Numbered from the stretch's first letter, positions 38,881 through 47,698 are shown. The stretch: 64,000 nt of DNA from an uncultured Prochlorococcus sp. (GCF_902536725.1 NZ_CACAYO010000001.1:1-64000), one strand, 5' to 3'. Translations and numbers: made by a program. The notes: a model not told the origin generated them from the sequence alone.

Positions 38881-39714
38881 CTGACAAATTTAAAAATTGC
38901 TATTGTTGGTGACTGTCATGGTCAATGGTCTGAAATAGACTTGAAAGTTTTATCGATTATCAAACCAAATATTGTTTTATTTGTTGGTGATATTTCTGAT
39001 GGAAGTATCAAAATAATTAAAAAAATCAATGAGATCAAAATTCCAACTTTTGTAATTTTAGGAAATCATGATAGAGGGAAAGATTCTACAGGCGAAACTC
39101 TCTCAAAGCAGATACGTGTTCTTGGTGAAAAATATTGTGCATGGGATTTGAAAGTTTTTAATAATCAAATAAATTTATTATCTGCAAGACCATGTAGTTC
39201 TGGCGGCGGCTATTATCTTTCGAAAGAAGTTAAAGGTCTTTATGGACCTATCACCGAACAAGATTCAATAAATAAAATCATCAAATGTTCAGAAGAGAGT
39301 ATTGACGATATACCTTTAATAATTATGTCTCATGCAGGCCCCTCGGGTTTAGGCTCAGAACCTAAAAGCATTTGTGGGAAAGACTGGAAATTACCCTCAT
39401 TAGATTGGGGAGATAGAGATTTGTCTGTGGCTATTTCTCAAATACAAAAGAGAAGAAAAGTTGATCTTGTGATTTTTGGTCATATGCACAACCGGCTTAA
39501 AAGAAATCTTGGTTTAAGAGAGATGTTTAAAATTGATACCAAAGGAACAATTTATTTCAACACTGCTGTGGTGCCAAGATATAAAACTGATGAAGATGGG
39601 AAATTACTAATTAACTTTTCATGGATTGAGTTTGAAAAAAAGGGATTAAGGCATGTTTCTCATCGATGGTATTCAGAGTCAGGTGAAATTTGTGAAGAAG
39701 ATAAATTTTTTTAG
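38881..39714 (+). CDS. metallophosphoesterase (TIGR04168-like), non-ATG start
   Basis: Catalytic motifs are GDCHGQW (residue 10 on), GDISDG, GNHDRG, SHAGPSG and GHMHNRL, the standard metal-binding set. The first motif lies upstream of the earliest TTG (38941), so the gene must begin before it. In-frame, the only candidates after the stop at 38866-38868 are ATT at 38878 or CTG at 38881. The CTG gives MTNLKIAIVGDCHGQW. It is divergent from nadA, separated by about 50-100 nt. Confidence 0.8.
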   Translation: MTNLKIAIVGDCHGQWSEIDLKVLSIIKPNIVLFVGDISDGSIKIIKKINEIKIPTFVILGNHDRGKDSTGETLSKQIRVLGEKYCAWDLKVFNNQINLLSARPCSSGGGYYLSKEVKGLYGPITEQDSINKIIKCSEESIDDIPLIIMSHAGPSGLGSEPKSICGKDWKLPSLDWGDRDLSVAISQIQKRRKVDLVIFGHMHNRLKRNLGLREMFKIDTKGTIYFNTAVVPRYKTDEDGKLLINFSWIEFEKKGLRHVSHRWYSESGEICEEDKFF

Positions 39715-39737
39715 GATTAGATACTTTTGATCATATT

Positions 39738-40535
39738 TTAAGTATTTTTGGGCTTTTCATATCTCGAAAATAATGTTTGAGATAAGATATAACCCGCAAT
39801 TCCTGCGGCTGTAAAAGCTAAACCATTTTTAAATAAAGGTAATAAATCATTTGTTCTGGATATTATCGGTGCTAAACCAAAAATTCCAAATAACATTCCC
39901 CATAAAGGAGAAAGAAGAGCTAAAAATCCAATTGATATGACTTGACCTTCTTTTCTTGGGGCAGAAGCGAAACCTGCTACTAAACCTCCAAGAATTGATG
40001 TACATAAAGTCCATATATATTGCTCTTTGGGTAGGCCAGGCACAACTTGACACCCTCCTCTTTCAAGGCAAATCTTTACGGAATTAATTGCATCTAATAC
40101 TGCGCCATCCTCACCATGATCTTTCACATAATATTGATTACCAAATCTTGTTTGGAGTTCAACCCAAAATAACCTTGGCATAAAATTAAAATAAGCCTCT
40201 CCGACGTTAAAGTTCAGTAAATTTCCTCCTCTAGGATCTGCAACTATCAACAAACTTGTCTCATCTAAATCCCAATAGTCCTTTATTGCGCTACCAGGGG
40301 AACTCTCAAACTGAGATAAATATTTAATTTTCCACCCACTTTCAATTTCTAGATTATTTAAGTTTTCCTCTAAAGATTCTTTCTGATTAGGGCTTAACGT
40401 TTTAGCTAAATCAATTACTGGTGTTTTTTCTTCTGGTAAGAGATTTGGATTATTTATAGCGAATACGGGTTTATGTGAAATTAAGACTAATATAGATAGA
40501 AATATTCCCAATAAATAGTTAATCTTTGAAAGCAT
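39738..40535 (-). CDS. TPM-domain protein, TLP18.3-like, membrane anchored
   Basis: A 265-residue protein with a signal peptide (1-26), a TPM domain at about 38-160 (VIDLAKTLSPNQKESLEENLNNLEIESGWKIKYL; GNLLNFNVGEAYF), and C-terminal transmembrane helices (TSILGGLVAGFAS; IGFLALLSPLWGMLFGIFGL; GLAFTAAGIAGYIL). TPM proteins act in photosystem II repair in plants and cyanobacteria. The specific role here is inferred. Confidence 0.72.
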   Translation of the reverse strand: MLSKINYLLGIFLSILVLISHKPVFAINNPNLLPEEKTPVIDLAKTLSPNQKESLEENLNNLEIESGWKIKYLSQFESSPGSAIKDYWDLDETSLLIVADPRGGNLLNFNVGEAYFNFMPRLFWVELQTRFGNQYYVKDHGEDGAVLDAINSVKICLERGGCQVVPGLPKEQYIWTLCTSILGGLVAGFASAPRKEGQVISIGFLALLSPLWGMLFGIFGLAPIISRTNDLLPLFKNGLAFTAAGIAGYILSQTLFSRYEKPKNT

Positions 40536-40566
40536 AAATAAGTTTTATCTTTATATATTCTCGCCG

Positions 40567-41757
40567 ATGAATAGCTTACCCGCGAATAATCCAGATTGGT
40601 TAGTGAAAAAAATAATAAAAATGGGAGGGACTATAAGCTTTTATGAATTTATGAATTTTGTTTTAAATGATCCTATTAATGGTTATTACGGCAGCGGCAA
40701 AGCTGAGTTAGGCGTTCGAGGAGATTTTGTCACATCACCCTCTTTATCTGATGATTTTGGCTTTTTGGCTGGTAAACAAATAGAAGATTGGCTAATTCAG
40801 TTCAAAAGTAGTTTTTTATCTAATCAGAAATTAGCTGTAATTGAATTTGGAGCTGGAGATGGAAGCTTTATGAGCGGATTAATTAAATATTTTTTAGAAA
40901 ATAACAAGAATTTTTTGGAAGGAGTTTCTTTTGTAATTATTGAACCTAATAAAGGGATGGTAGAAAAACAAAAAAATAAATTGGAGGAATTTTTAAACTT
41001 TGGTATTGATATTTTATGGAAGGGTTTAGAAGAAGTAGAAGAAAATAATATAAATGGAATAGTTCTTGCAAATGAGGTTTTAGATGCTTTGCCGGTAGAG
41101 AGAATAACCTTCTCAAAGGGAAAATTAATTCGACAAGCAGTTTCTATAGATAAAAAATCTCATAAGTTATTTTTTGATGAGATGCCAATTACAAGTGAAT
41201 TGGAAAAAAGTATTGAACTTGCTAAAAGTGAGTTGGGAATTACTATTCCGCCCGAGGATGCTCTCGAAGGATGGACAACCGAATGGCATGTAGATAACTC
41301 AAAATGGTTAGAAGCTATTTATGGAAAAATCAATAATGGTATTTTATTGATAATTGATTATGCTAAAGAAGCTAAAAAATACTATAACTCTAAGAATTCT
41401 GACGGGACGATAGTTTCTTATGAAAATCAAAAAATGATGAATAATGTCCTAGATTCTCCTGGAAATTGCGATTTAACATCTCATGTATGCATAGAAACTT
41501 TAATTAATGATGCTGAGACTATTGGATTTAATACTGTTGGAATAACTAAACAAGGAGAGGCTTTGTTGGCACTTGGATTAGCAGAGAGACTTTATGGAAT
41601 TCAGAAGGAATTTAAGGAGGATTTATCAAAGGCTCTTTTAAGAAGAGAGGCATTACTTAGACTCGTAGATCCTTTATGTCTAGGTGATTTTAAGTGGTTT
41701 GTTTTTAATAAGTTTAAGAAGAAGGAAATGAATATAAATTCAACCTGTTTGCGTTAA
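40567..41757 (+). CDS. SAM-dependent methyltransferase, MidA/NDUFAF7 family (DUF185)
   Basis: A 396-residue protein: [26 protein letters not shown] is the family opening, [21 protein letters not shown] the SAM motif, and [19 protein letters not shown] a further signature. The eukaryotic NDUFAF7 methylates an Arg of a complex I subunit; in cyanobacteria NDH-1 is a possible target, which is inference. Its end overlaps aroB by 4 nt. Confidence 0.82.
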   Translation: MNSLPANNPDWLVKKIIKMGGTISFYEFMNFVLNDPINGYYGSGKAELGVRGDFVTSPSLSDDFGFLAGKQIEDWLIQFKSSFLSNQKLAVIEFGAGDGSFMSGLIKYFLENNKNFLEGVSFVIIEPNKGMVEKQKNKLEEFLNFGIDILWKGLEEVEENNINGIVLANEVLDALPVERITFSKGKLIRQAVSIDKKSHKLFFDEMPITSELEKSIELAKSELGITIPPEDALEGWTTEWHVDNSKWLEAIYGKINNGILLIIDYAKEAKKYYNSKNSDGTIVSYENQKMMNNVLDSPGNCDLTSHVCIETLINDAETIGFNTVGITKQGEALLALGLAERLYGIQKEFKEDLSKALLRREALLRLVDPLCLGDFKWFVFNKFKKKEMNINSTCLR

Positions 41758-42845
41758 GAAAAAAACTTTAAAAATAATGAATCCTCTACGTCATCATATA
41801 TATCTACTGCACCAATTTCTCTCGGTAATATAAATCTCATTTTGCCATCACGAACTTTTTTATCGCCCATAAGTATTTTAAGAACGTCTTCTTTATTTAT
41901 TTTGGGAATCTCGGTAGGAAGATAATAACTCCTCAAAAGATTCTTCTGCCTTTCTAATTCTTCTTTAGACCATAACCCTTTTTCAATTGCTATTTTCCCC
42001 GCAATATTCATACCAATTGATATTGCCTCACCATGTAGAAATTTGCCGTATCCACATAAATTTTCAATAACGTGACCAAAAGAATGACCATAATTCAATA
42101 TTGCTCTAATACCATTTTCATGTTCGTCTTGAGAAACAATATGAGACTTTGTTTTTATTGAACTATTAATTATTTTAATTAGATAATCATTCTTGAGATT
42201 TATAAGTTCATTCTTGTTTTTTTCAATTTCTAAGTATTCGAAAAGTTCTTTATCTCTTATTACTCCGTATTTTATTACTTCTGCCATGCCTGCATTAAAT
42301 TCTCTTTTGGGCAAACTTTTTAAAGTTTCCGGATCAATAAAAACTGCTTTAGGTTGATTGAAAGCTCCAATTAAATTCTTACCTTTTGGATGATTTACCC
42401 CTGTTTTCCCTCCCACAGATGAATCAACCATCGATAATAATGTTGTTGGAATCTGAATATATTCGATACCTCTCAGCCAAGTAGCAGCTGCAAAACCACT
42501 TACGTCTCCAACAATTCCTCCTCCAAGGGCAATAATTATTGAATTTCTATCTAAGCCAAATTCAAATGCTATATCATATATTTCACTTAAGCTTTTTAAG
42601 TTTTTATACGATTCTCCAGCCTTGATAAGGAACATTTTGGCCTGAAATTGATTATCTTTTAAATTATTTAAGAATTTTTCTCCATACAAATTTGATATTT
42701 CTTCATTTGAAATCACAAGTATTTTTTTATTCTTTGTAATTCCAATTTTTAAGAGTTCCTCGCTGATATTATTCAATATCCCTGCTTCTAGAGTTACTTC
42801 GTATGACTTATCACCTAATGGAACTAATATTTTTCTCTTTTTCAC
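41754..42845 (-). CDS. aroB: 3-dehydroquinate synthase
   Basis: A 363-residue NAD- and metal-dependent enzyme of the shikimate pathway. [55 protein letters not shown] is the NAD and substrate site; [29 protein letters not shown] carries the metal His ligands. Length is typical. It is divergent from purK with about 125 nt between them. Confidence 0.95.
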   Translation of the reverse strand: MKKRKILVPLGDKSYEVTLEAGILNNISEELLKIGITKNKKILVISNEEISNLYGEKFLNNLKDNQFQAKMFLIKAGESYKNLKSLSEIYDIAFEFGLDRNSIIIALGGGIVGDVSGFAAATWLRGIEYIQIPTTLLSMVDSSVGGKTGVNHPKGKNLIGAFNQPKAVFIDPETLKSLPKREFNAGMAEVIKYGVIRDKELFEYLEIEKNKNELINLKNDYLIKIINSSIKTKSHIVSQDEHENGIRAILNYGHSFGHVIENLCGYGKFLHGEAISIGMNIAGKIAIEKGLWSKEELERQKNLLRSYYLPTEIPKINKEDVLKILMGDKKVRDGKMRFILPREIGAVDIYDDVEDSLFLKFFS

Positions 42846-42970
42846 AATTGATTACCTAGTTAAAATTTATAAATATTTGGTATTAAATACTTTATATATT
42901 AGCAAAATCTAAGCTCTAGATACTTAAAAATTCAGTTGTTAAGAATTAGAAATGGTAATAAAATCATGCT

Positions 42971-44161
42971 ATGAGTTTTAAAAAAAATATAAACGATATT
43001 AAGAAAAATTATTCCCTTGGAATAATTGGAGGTGGTCAACTGGCTTTGATGTTAACCGAGGCAGCAAAAGAAAGAGATTTAGAAGTATGTGTGCAAACTA
43101 AATCTTGTCATGATCCTGCTGGTTCAAAAGCAGATCATGTCATAGAAGCTGATCCTTTAAAGATAAGAGGTAATAAATCATTAATTAATGAATGTGAAAA
43201 AATAATTTTTGAAAATGAATGGATAAAAATTGATAAATTAAATTTAATTGACAATAACGATATTTTTGTTCCAAGCCTTAATGCAATTAAGCCACTAGTA
43301 GATAGGTTTTCTCAAAAAAAATTAATAGATAGGATGAATATTCCTTGTCCAAAATGGATAAGTATTGAAGATTTTAAAAGTCTATCGGATGAGGAAATCA
43401 ATAATTGGACTTTTCCTCTAATGGCAAAATCAAATAAAGGTGGATATGACGGCAAAGGGAACAGAAAAATAAAGACAAAAGCAGATTTAGATTCTTTTTT
43501 AACAGAGAATAATTCTGATGAATGGTTAATAGAAGAATGGATAGAGTATGAAAAAGAACTGGCTCTTGTTGGTTCGAGAGATAGGACCGGTAAGATAAGA
43601 TTCTTTCCAATAGTTGAGACATTCCAATCAAACCATGTTTGTGATTGGGTTCTTGCATCTGGAATAAAGGAATATGATTTGAACTTATTTGCAATTAACA
43701 TTTTCTCTTCAATAGTTAATGAACTTAATTACGTTGGAGTTTTAGCTATTGAATTCTTCTATGGAGATAATGGTCTTTTAATTAATGAAATAGCTCCTAG
43801 AACACACAACTCAGCTCATTTCTCTATTGAAGCTTGCACTTCAAGTCAGTTTGATCAATACGTTTGCATTTCTTCTGGGATAACGCCACCTGAAATTAAA
43901 ATGAACTGTGAAGGGGCAATTATGATAAATCTTCTTGGATTAAGAAAGAATTTCCCAATCTCAATGGAAACCAGAATTAAAATGTTATCAGAAATTGAAG
44001 GTTCTAATATTCATTGTTATGGCAAATCTCGAGAAATTCTGGGAAGAAAAATGGCTCATATTACATTTTTATTAAATGGCAAAACACATTCAGAAAGATA
44101 TGATGAGGCACAAGTTTTATTAACTATGGTAAGAGACATTTGGCCATCTCCAAATGGATAA
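42971..44161 (+). CDS. purK: 5-(carboxyamino)imidazole ribonucleotide synthase
   Basis: A 396-residue ATP-grasp enzyme of purine synthesis. LGIIGGGQLALMLTEAAKERDLEV opens the pre-ATP-grasp domain, FPLMAKSNKGGYDGKGNRKI the ATP loop, and LINEIAPRTHNSAHFSIEACTSSQFDQY the metal and substrate site. The RNA just downstream is the expected cyanobacterial 6S RNA. Confidence 0.95.
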   Translation: MSFKKNINDIKKNYSLGIIGGGQLALMLTEAAKERDLEVCVQTKSCHDPAGSKADHVIEADPLKIRGNKSLINECEKIIFENEWIKIDKLNLIDNNDIFVPSLNAIKPLVDRFSQKKLIDRMNIPCPKWISIEDFKSLSDEEINNWTFPLMAKSNKGGYDGKGNRKIKTKADLDSFLTENNSDEWLIEEWIEYEKELALVGSRDRTGKIRFFPIVETFQSNHVCDWVLASGIKEYDLNLFAINIFSSIVNELNYVGVLAIEFFYGDNGLLINEIAPRTHNSAHFSIEACTSSQFDQYVCISSGITPPEIKMNCEGAIMINLLGLRKNFPISMETRIKMLSEIEGSNIHCYGKSREILGRKMAHITFLLNGKTHSERYDEAQVLLTMVRDIWPSPNG

Positions 44162-44186
44162 AAAAATAAGTTAAAGTTAAGTCACT

Positions 44187-44354
44187 GGATCTTTGGTTAA
44201 GTTCTTCATTATGTGCTCTGATCTGACTCTCTTTCGACATGAGGAGACTGTCGTGATGCGGTAGTAAACCGATCTTGTAATCGGAAACGAAAGCCCACTT
44301 TGAATCCTCTTCTGGCATTTCCAGGTCGATGCAGCAGAGAACTGACGGGGATCC
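44187..44354 (+). ncRNA. ssrS: 6S RNA (SsrS)
   Basis: About 170 nt downstream of purK, the usual position of cyanobacterial 6S RNA. The 5' end GGATC (44187-44191) pairs with GATCC (44350-44354) and an adjacent GTTAAGTTCTT pairs imperfectly with AGAGAACTGAC, forming the closing stem. The interior is relatively GC-rich with several hairpins (e.g. CCGAT-cttgta-ATCGG at 44269-44284). 6S RNA binds RNA polymerase holoenzyme. Ends are approximate. Confidence 0.75.
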
Positions 44355-44360
44355 GGTATT

Positions 44361-44405
44361 ACCTATCAAAATGCATGCTAAAACAGGCTTTTGGTAGGTA
44401 TTTTA
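44361..44405 (+). terminator. rho-independent terminator of the 6S RNA unit
   Basis: ACCTATCAAAA (44361-44371) and TTTTGGTAGGT (44389-44399) form an 11-bp stem with one G-U pair, followed by ATTTTACTTTTT. Confidence 0.75.
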
Positions 44406-44470
44406 CTTTTTAGGAATAACTGAGCTGTTTTAATTCTTTATCAGTGTAAATAATTTATTTGCCAAAATAC

Positions 44471-44500
44471 TTGACGAACCATTTCTAATGTATTTATATT
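44471..44500 (+). promoter_or_regulatory. sigma70-type promoter shared with the other DUF1651 copy
   Basis: TTGACG (44471-44476), 18 nt, TATATT (44495-44500), then AGTAGTAC and GTATTA before the ATG at 44526. The same arrangement recurs upstream of the paralogue at 46970. Confidence 0.65.
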
Positions 44501-44525
44501 AGTAGTACACATGTATTACTAAGTA

Positions 44526-44825
44526 ATGACTTTAGGAGGAGCTAATGTTTGGACTAATTTTTCTTACGGTTATCGTAATGAGTCCCCAAGTGGTTGGTTG
44601 CTTAGCCCAGACCGCAGAAGATTAATTTTATTTATAAAGAATAAAAAATCTCCAAGAAATAGTATGAGAATTTTTGCTCATACATATTATGCAAATGATT
44701 TTGGTGAACCAATGGCAATTAAATCATCCACTCAAATGTATTTGGATAATGCTTGGGATAAATGGCATGACCTTCAATTAGAGGGTTGGACTTTTGAAGA
44801 ACTTGAATTACCTGAATCAGTATGA
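44526..44825 (+). CDS. DUF1651 family protein, copy 1
   Basis: A 99-residue protein: PSGWLLSPDRRRLILFIKNKK, FAHTYYANDFGEPMAIKSSTQMYLDNAWDKWHDLQLEGW is the DUF1651 pattern (basic strands plus a C-terminal W-rich helix). It may bind nucleic acid or act as an adaptor; the function is unknown. Its stop overlaps the next small gene (ATGA at 44822). Confidence 0.78.
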   Translation: MTLGGANVWTNFSYGYRNESPSGWLLSPDRRRLILFIKNKKSPRNSMRIFAHTYYANDFGEPMAIKSSTQMYLDNAWDKWHDLQLEGWTFEELELPESV

Positions 44826-44962
44826 CTAACTTAAATCCAATCAAAAAGAAACTATCAAAAGCAGATAGAAAGATATCTATACAAGACCCATCAAAATTAT
44901 TAGCAGAATTTTTTAATGGTGTTGTCATTGAACTCGATGAAGAATATAAATATGACTCATAA
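44822..44962 (+). CDS. 46-residue hypothetical protein
   Basis: Starts in an ATGA overlap with DUF1651 copy 1 and continues MTNLNPIKKKLSKADRKISI to a stop at 44960-44962. The N-terminal half is basic and the C-terminal part is acidic (VVIELDEEYKYDS). Translational coupling supports expression. No family recognised. Confidence 0.6.
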   Translation: MTNLNPIKKKLSKADRKISIQDPSKLLAEFFNGVVIELDEEYKYDS

Positions 44963-45104
44963 AGAATTGATAGATCAAGTTTCCGCAAATTTATTTAAGC
45001 AAAGTGGAAAGTTAGAAAGCAGAAGATCTTGGTTGGCAATGAGAAGTTATCTTGAACAATTAGACAGCGAACAACTTAAATCCATGCTTAAGGAACTCGG
45101 ATGA
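44952..45104 (+). CDS. 50-residue hypothetical protein
   Basis: MTHKELIDQVSANLFKQSGK, then LESRRSWLAMRSYLEQLDSEQLKSMLKELG. It begins 11 nt before the end of the preceding gene, in another frame. An upstream extension in the same frame exists to 44916 but lies inside the preceding gene. Soluble and helical. Confidence 0.6.
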   Translation: MTHKELIDQVSANLFKQSGKLESRRSWLAMRSYLEQLDSEQLKSMLKELG

Positions 45105-45151
45105 TTAAAAAACTTTATTTAGTTTTTATTTTTTTCTTAATTCTTAGATAA
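45101..45151 (+). CDS. 16-residue hydrophobic micro-ORF
   Basis: ATG overlapping the stop of the 44952 gene (ATGA), coding MIKKLYLVFIFFLILR. It may be a real micro-protein by coupling, but it is very short and overlaps the convergent gene at 45115. Confidence 0.3.
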   Translation: MIKKLYLVFIFFLILR

Positions 45152-45228
45152 CCGTAAGTTGCAAAACCAATCAAAAACATGTCTAAGTAAATATGCCAAG
45201 TAGGAAAAATCTGGTGTATTAATTCCAT
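45115..45228 (-). CDS. 37-residue single-helix membrane protein
   Basis: ATG at 45228 gives MELIHQIFPTWHIYLDMFLI, then a helix GFATYGYLRI and a basic KKKIKTK end. The same general layout (short amphipathic lead, one helix, Lys tail) recurs at 49077. It shares its start base with the stop codon of the ligase-like gene. Confidence 0.6.
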   Translation of the reverse strand: MELIHQIFPTWHIYLDMFLIGFATYGYLRIKKKIKTK

Positions 45229-45977
45229 TAACTTTTTATTGCAACTTGCCAATAAGGATAATCTAAATTTGATTTTTCTCTAATTAATTGTAATTTTCTA
45301 GAATTTATTTTTATTACTATTCCATCTGTTGGATATTTACTAAAAAGCTTCCCTTTCAGCCATTGTTTTCTAAAAACTTCAACTTGAGACGTAAAGTTGC
45401 ATGAAATATCCTGCGGGATTGTGAAGCCAAGCTTTGAAAGACTCTTTTTAGATTCATATTGGTTAAGTTTTGAATTAAGTATTTGAAATGCGCAGAAGCT
45501 AAGACTTTCAGAAAATCCCTCTTTAGCTCTTAGAAATCCAGAAGCGATTGTCTGGGAGATATTTGGACTTTGGTTGGGTGCATATAATTCACCTCTAACT
45601 TGAAGAACTCCTCGTAAAGGGAGATTATTGGGAATGTCTTGGACTTTAATAATTTTACTAGTAACGTCTGACCCTTTTTTTGAAATTGCTTGGTCCAAGT
45701 TTCCATCCCTATATTGCAAAGCAACAGCACAACCATCAATTTTTGGTTCAATTAATAATCTGGTATCTACTAATAATCCTCTCAAAAATTCATCTATTGA
45801 ATTCTTTTCTAATGAAGGTAAAACTAGTTTATTTTTCTTTTTAAAGTAATCACAATTAGGGTTTGTTCTTAATAAATTTTTTTCAAGTTGGTCGAACTGC
45901 TTATCAGAGATTAAGGCATTACCATTTCTATAATTATCGTCATACCATTCAATTCGTTCTTCTAAATAAGTCTTCAT
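45228..45977 (-). CDS. mini NAD+-dependent DNA ligase-like protein (adenylation domain only)
   Basis: A 249-residue protein. Residues 9-32 (IEWYDDNYRNGNALISDKQFDQLE) match LigA domain Ia, which binds the NMN part of NAD. Motif I is EPKIDG with nucleophile K79; motif III is RGE at 128-130, motif IV PTDGIVIKIN at about 216-225 and motif V YWQVAIK at 242-248. The protein stops directly after motif V: no OB fold, zinc finger, HhH or BRCT. It may be a ligase fragment, an inactive paralogue or a real minimal ligase. Confidence 0.75.
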   Translation of the reverse strand: MKTYLEERIEWYDDNYRNGNALISDKQFDQLEKNLLRTNPNCDYFKKKNKLVLPSLEKNSIDEFLRGLLVDTRLLIEPKIDGCAVALQYRDGNLDQAISKKGSDVTSKIIKVQDIPNNLPLRGVLQVRGELYAPNQSPNISQTIASGFLRAKEGFSESLSFCAFQILNSKLNQYESKKSLSKLGFTIPQDISCNFTSQVEVFRKQWLKGKLFSKYPTDGIVIKINSRKLQLIREKSNLDYPYWQVAIKS

Positions 45978-46184
45978 TTAATATGATGGCTTAAGTTTTT
46001 GGCCAGGAATCCAACTTGGTTTATCTTTAATCCATTTTTCTCTATTTTGATATTTAACAGTCCATAAAAGAAATGAAGAAATTTCTTTTAGAATTATGCC
46101 AACCAAATAACTTTTTTTTAGACTTATTGATATAAATCCAAATAATAATATTAATAAGATAAGTTTAAATATGCTTTTAATCAT
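45978..46184 (-). CDS. small membrane protein
   Basis: A 68-residue protein with two hydrophobic segments (SIFKLILLILLFGFISISL; LVGIILKEISSFLLW) and a basic Trp-containing end (YQNREKWIKDKPSWIPGQKLKP). It lies directly upstream of the ligase-like gene with no intergenic base, so the two are one transcript. Confidence 0.6.
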   Translation of the reverse strand: MIKSIFKLILLILLFGFISISLKKSYLVGIILKEISSFLLWTVKYQNREKWIKDKPSWIPGQKLKPSY

Positions 46185-46214
46185 TTAAAAATTAGCTTAA
46201 TTATTGCGAACTTT

Positions 46215-46472
46215 TTAATTCATACAATTCTTATAACCTTCAATTTTTGCTAGTTCATCAATCTTCAAGCCTGTTTCCTCAAGTAAAGTTTCTTCTATAT
46301 TGTCCTTATTAAATTTAGTTAAGGCTCCTTTAGTAGAGTACTTAATACATTGGTTTTTGTATTTTTCTCCTTTGATAACAGGATATAAATAAAAACCAAA
46401 CAAGATGATAAAAGCTCCATAGGTTACAACTTTTCTATGGTTTTTCCACCATTCATAAAATTTATTGGACAC
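46215..46472 (-). CDS. small membrane-anchored hypothetical protein
   Basis: An 85-residue protein with one helix at 16-32 (VVTYGAFIILFGFYLYPVI) and a soluble, Cys-containing C-terminal part (NQCIKYST... YKNCMN). No family recognised. Codirectional with the preceding small genes. Confidence 0.6.
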   Translation of the reverse strand: MSNKFYEWWKNHRKVVTYGAFIILFGFYLYPVIKGEKYKNQCIKYSTKGALTKFNKDNIEETLLEETGLKIDELAKIEGYKNCMN

Positions 46473-46540
46473 GAAAATAAATAAATAATTTCTATTTTAA
46501 ATTGATTGTCAACAAATTACTTTATTAATTGAAGGATTAC

Positions 46541-46777
46541 TTAATTTATTGTTTTTTCATTAATAGATTTAAGCCAAGAATAATATCTTGATTTTCTAAT
46601 CCTTTGCTCTTTCGAGACTAATCTATCCGCAGATTCTAGAGGTGATTCTCCCTTCTCAACTTTTGTTGTAATCGATATACCAAAACCTTTTGCTTCAATT
46701 TTTGGAATGCCACCCTCTAAAAAGAATAAAAAAGACCAACCTTTGTTCCATCCTAAATAGAAGGGATTTCGATACAT
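46541..46777 (-). CDS. small hypothetical protein
   Basis: A 78-residue protein. MYRNPFYLGWNKGWSFLFFLEGGIPKIEAKGFGISITTKVEKGESPLESADRLVSKEQRIRK is soluble with aromatic N-terminus and basic end. No domain recognised. Leads a minus-strand run of small genes down to 45115. Confidence 0.6.
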   Translation of the reverse strand: MYRNPFYLGWNKGWSFLFFLEGGIPKIEAKGFGISITTKVEKGESPLESADRLVSKEQRIRKSRYYSWLKSINEKTIN

Positions 46778-46917
46778 TGCATTCTTTGGTTATACTCTTT
46801 AATTTTATTTTCCTTTTCAAGGTGTTTCTTGTATACACTATTACCAAATAAGAAGTTTACGTCTGCTTATTTCTGGAGAAGTAACTTTAGTATTTAGATA
46901 ATTACTTCGAGGAATAC

Positions 46918-46946
46918 TTGACGCCTAACAGTAGTACGTTTATATT
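46918..46946 (+). promoter_or_regulatory. sigma70-type promoter shared with the other DUF1651 copy
   Basis: TTGACG (46918-46923), 17 nt, TATATT (46941-46946), then AATAGTACAAC and TGTATTA before ATG at 46970. The match to 44471-44520 continues from the upstream GAATAC-like bases to the start codon. Confidence 0.65.
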
Positions 46947-46969
46947 AATAGTACAACTGTATTATTTTT

Positions 46970-47260
46970 ATGACTTTAGGAGTCGCTAATGTTCGGACTT
47001 TTTTTTATCGTGGTAGCCTTATTGACCCCCCAACTGGCTGGTTGTTTAACAAAAAAAGTGGTTTATTAATTTTTTTTGAGAGTTATAAGAAATCTGAATC
47101 TAATAACTTAAAAGTATATTCTCATCTTTTCTATGCAAACGAATTAGGCGAACCAGCCCAAATTAAAAATTCAAGACTTCATTCTATTGAGTGTGCTTGT
47201 GAAACATGGAATGAATTAATTTCAAGAGGTTGGCAAATTGTTACTAATAAATTCCAGTAA
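46970..47260 (+). CDS. DUF1651 family protein, copy 2
   Basis: A 96-residue protein similar to copy 1 (MTLGVANVRTFF..., PTGWLFNKKSGLLIFFESYK, YSHLFYANELGEPAQIKNSRLHSIECACETWNELISRGW). Divergence is high outside the DUF1651 core, while the promoter and first codons are nearly the same. Function unknown. Confidence 0.75.
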   Translation: MTLGVANVRTFFYRGSLIDPPTGWLFNKKSGLLIFFESYKKSESNNLKVYSHLFYANELGEPAQIKNSRLHSIECACETWNELISRGWQIVTNKFQ

Positions 47261-47262
47261 TT

Positions 47263-47496
47263 ATGATCAAGGTAAATCCGTCAAAATGGGAATATCTAAA
47301 AGAATCTACCCTAAAACGAAAACGAACAAAGATTTGCATTACTTGCAATCACTTTCGCTACAGCACTACAGAAACTTTTGCTACTTTCTTGATCTGTCCA
47401 AAATACGAAAAACGCATACCACAGGGGGATCATTTACTTAAAGGTTGTAAGTATTGGAAAAAAAATAGAACGATATTTTCTCTTGATGCATCATAA
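47263..47496 (+). CDS. small Cys-rich (zinc-ribbon-like) protein
   Basis: A 77-residue basic protein from the ATG at 47263, 2 nt after the stop of DUF1651 copy 2. ICITCNHF gives a CxxC pair and LICPKY plus GCKYW add two more Cys, so one zinc site is possible. A competing frame at 47238 overlaps it and looks non-coding. Confidence 0.6.
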   Translation: MIKVNPSKWEYLKESTLKRKRTKICITCNHFRYSTTETFATFLICPKYEKRIPQGDHLLKGCKYWKKNRTIFSLDAS

Positions 47497-47596
47497 TTAT
47501 TCTCCAATTAAACTTGTCTAGGTAGAGATATTTAATTATGTAAACAAAGCATTATTTTATACAACTTAAAATATTCTTTTTAAGTAATTTTGAAGC

Positions 47597-47698
47597 ATGA
47601 TTCAATTCTATTTTTCAATATTTTTGTTAGTTGTGCTTACATTTTTTGCACTTTTATTAGATGCACCAGAATTGGCTTCTTTAATCCAAACATTTTAG
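47597..47698 (+). CDS. 33-residue single-helix membrane protein
   Basis: MIQFYFSIFLLVVLTFFALL, then LDAPELASLIQTF. One hydrophobic helix with an acidic tail. A clean 34-codon frame; function unknown. Confidence 0.55.
   Translation: MIQFYFSIFLLVVLTFFALLLDAPELASLIQTF

Noticed and set aside
47238-47441. Alternative frame overlapping the Cys-rich protein at 47263
   Set aside because: It overlaps DUF1651 copy 2 at its start and has no domain-like pattern, while the 47263 frame has a Cys motif and proper spacing.
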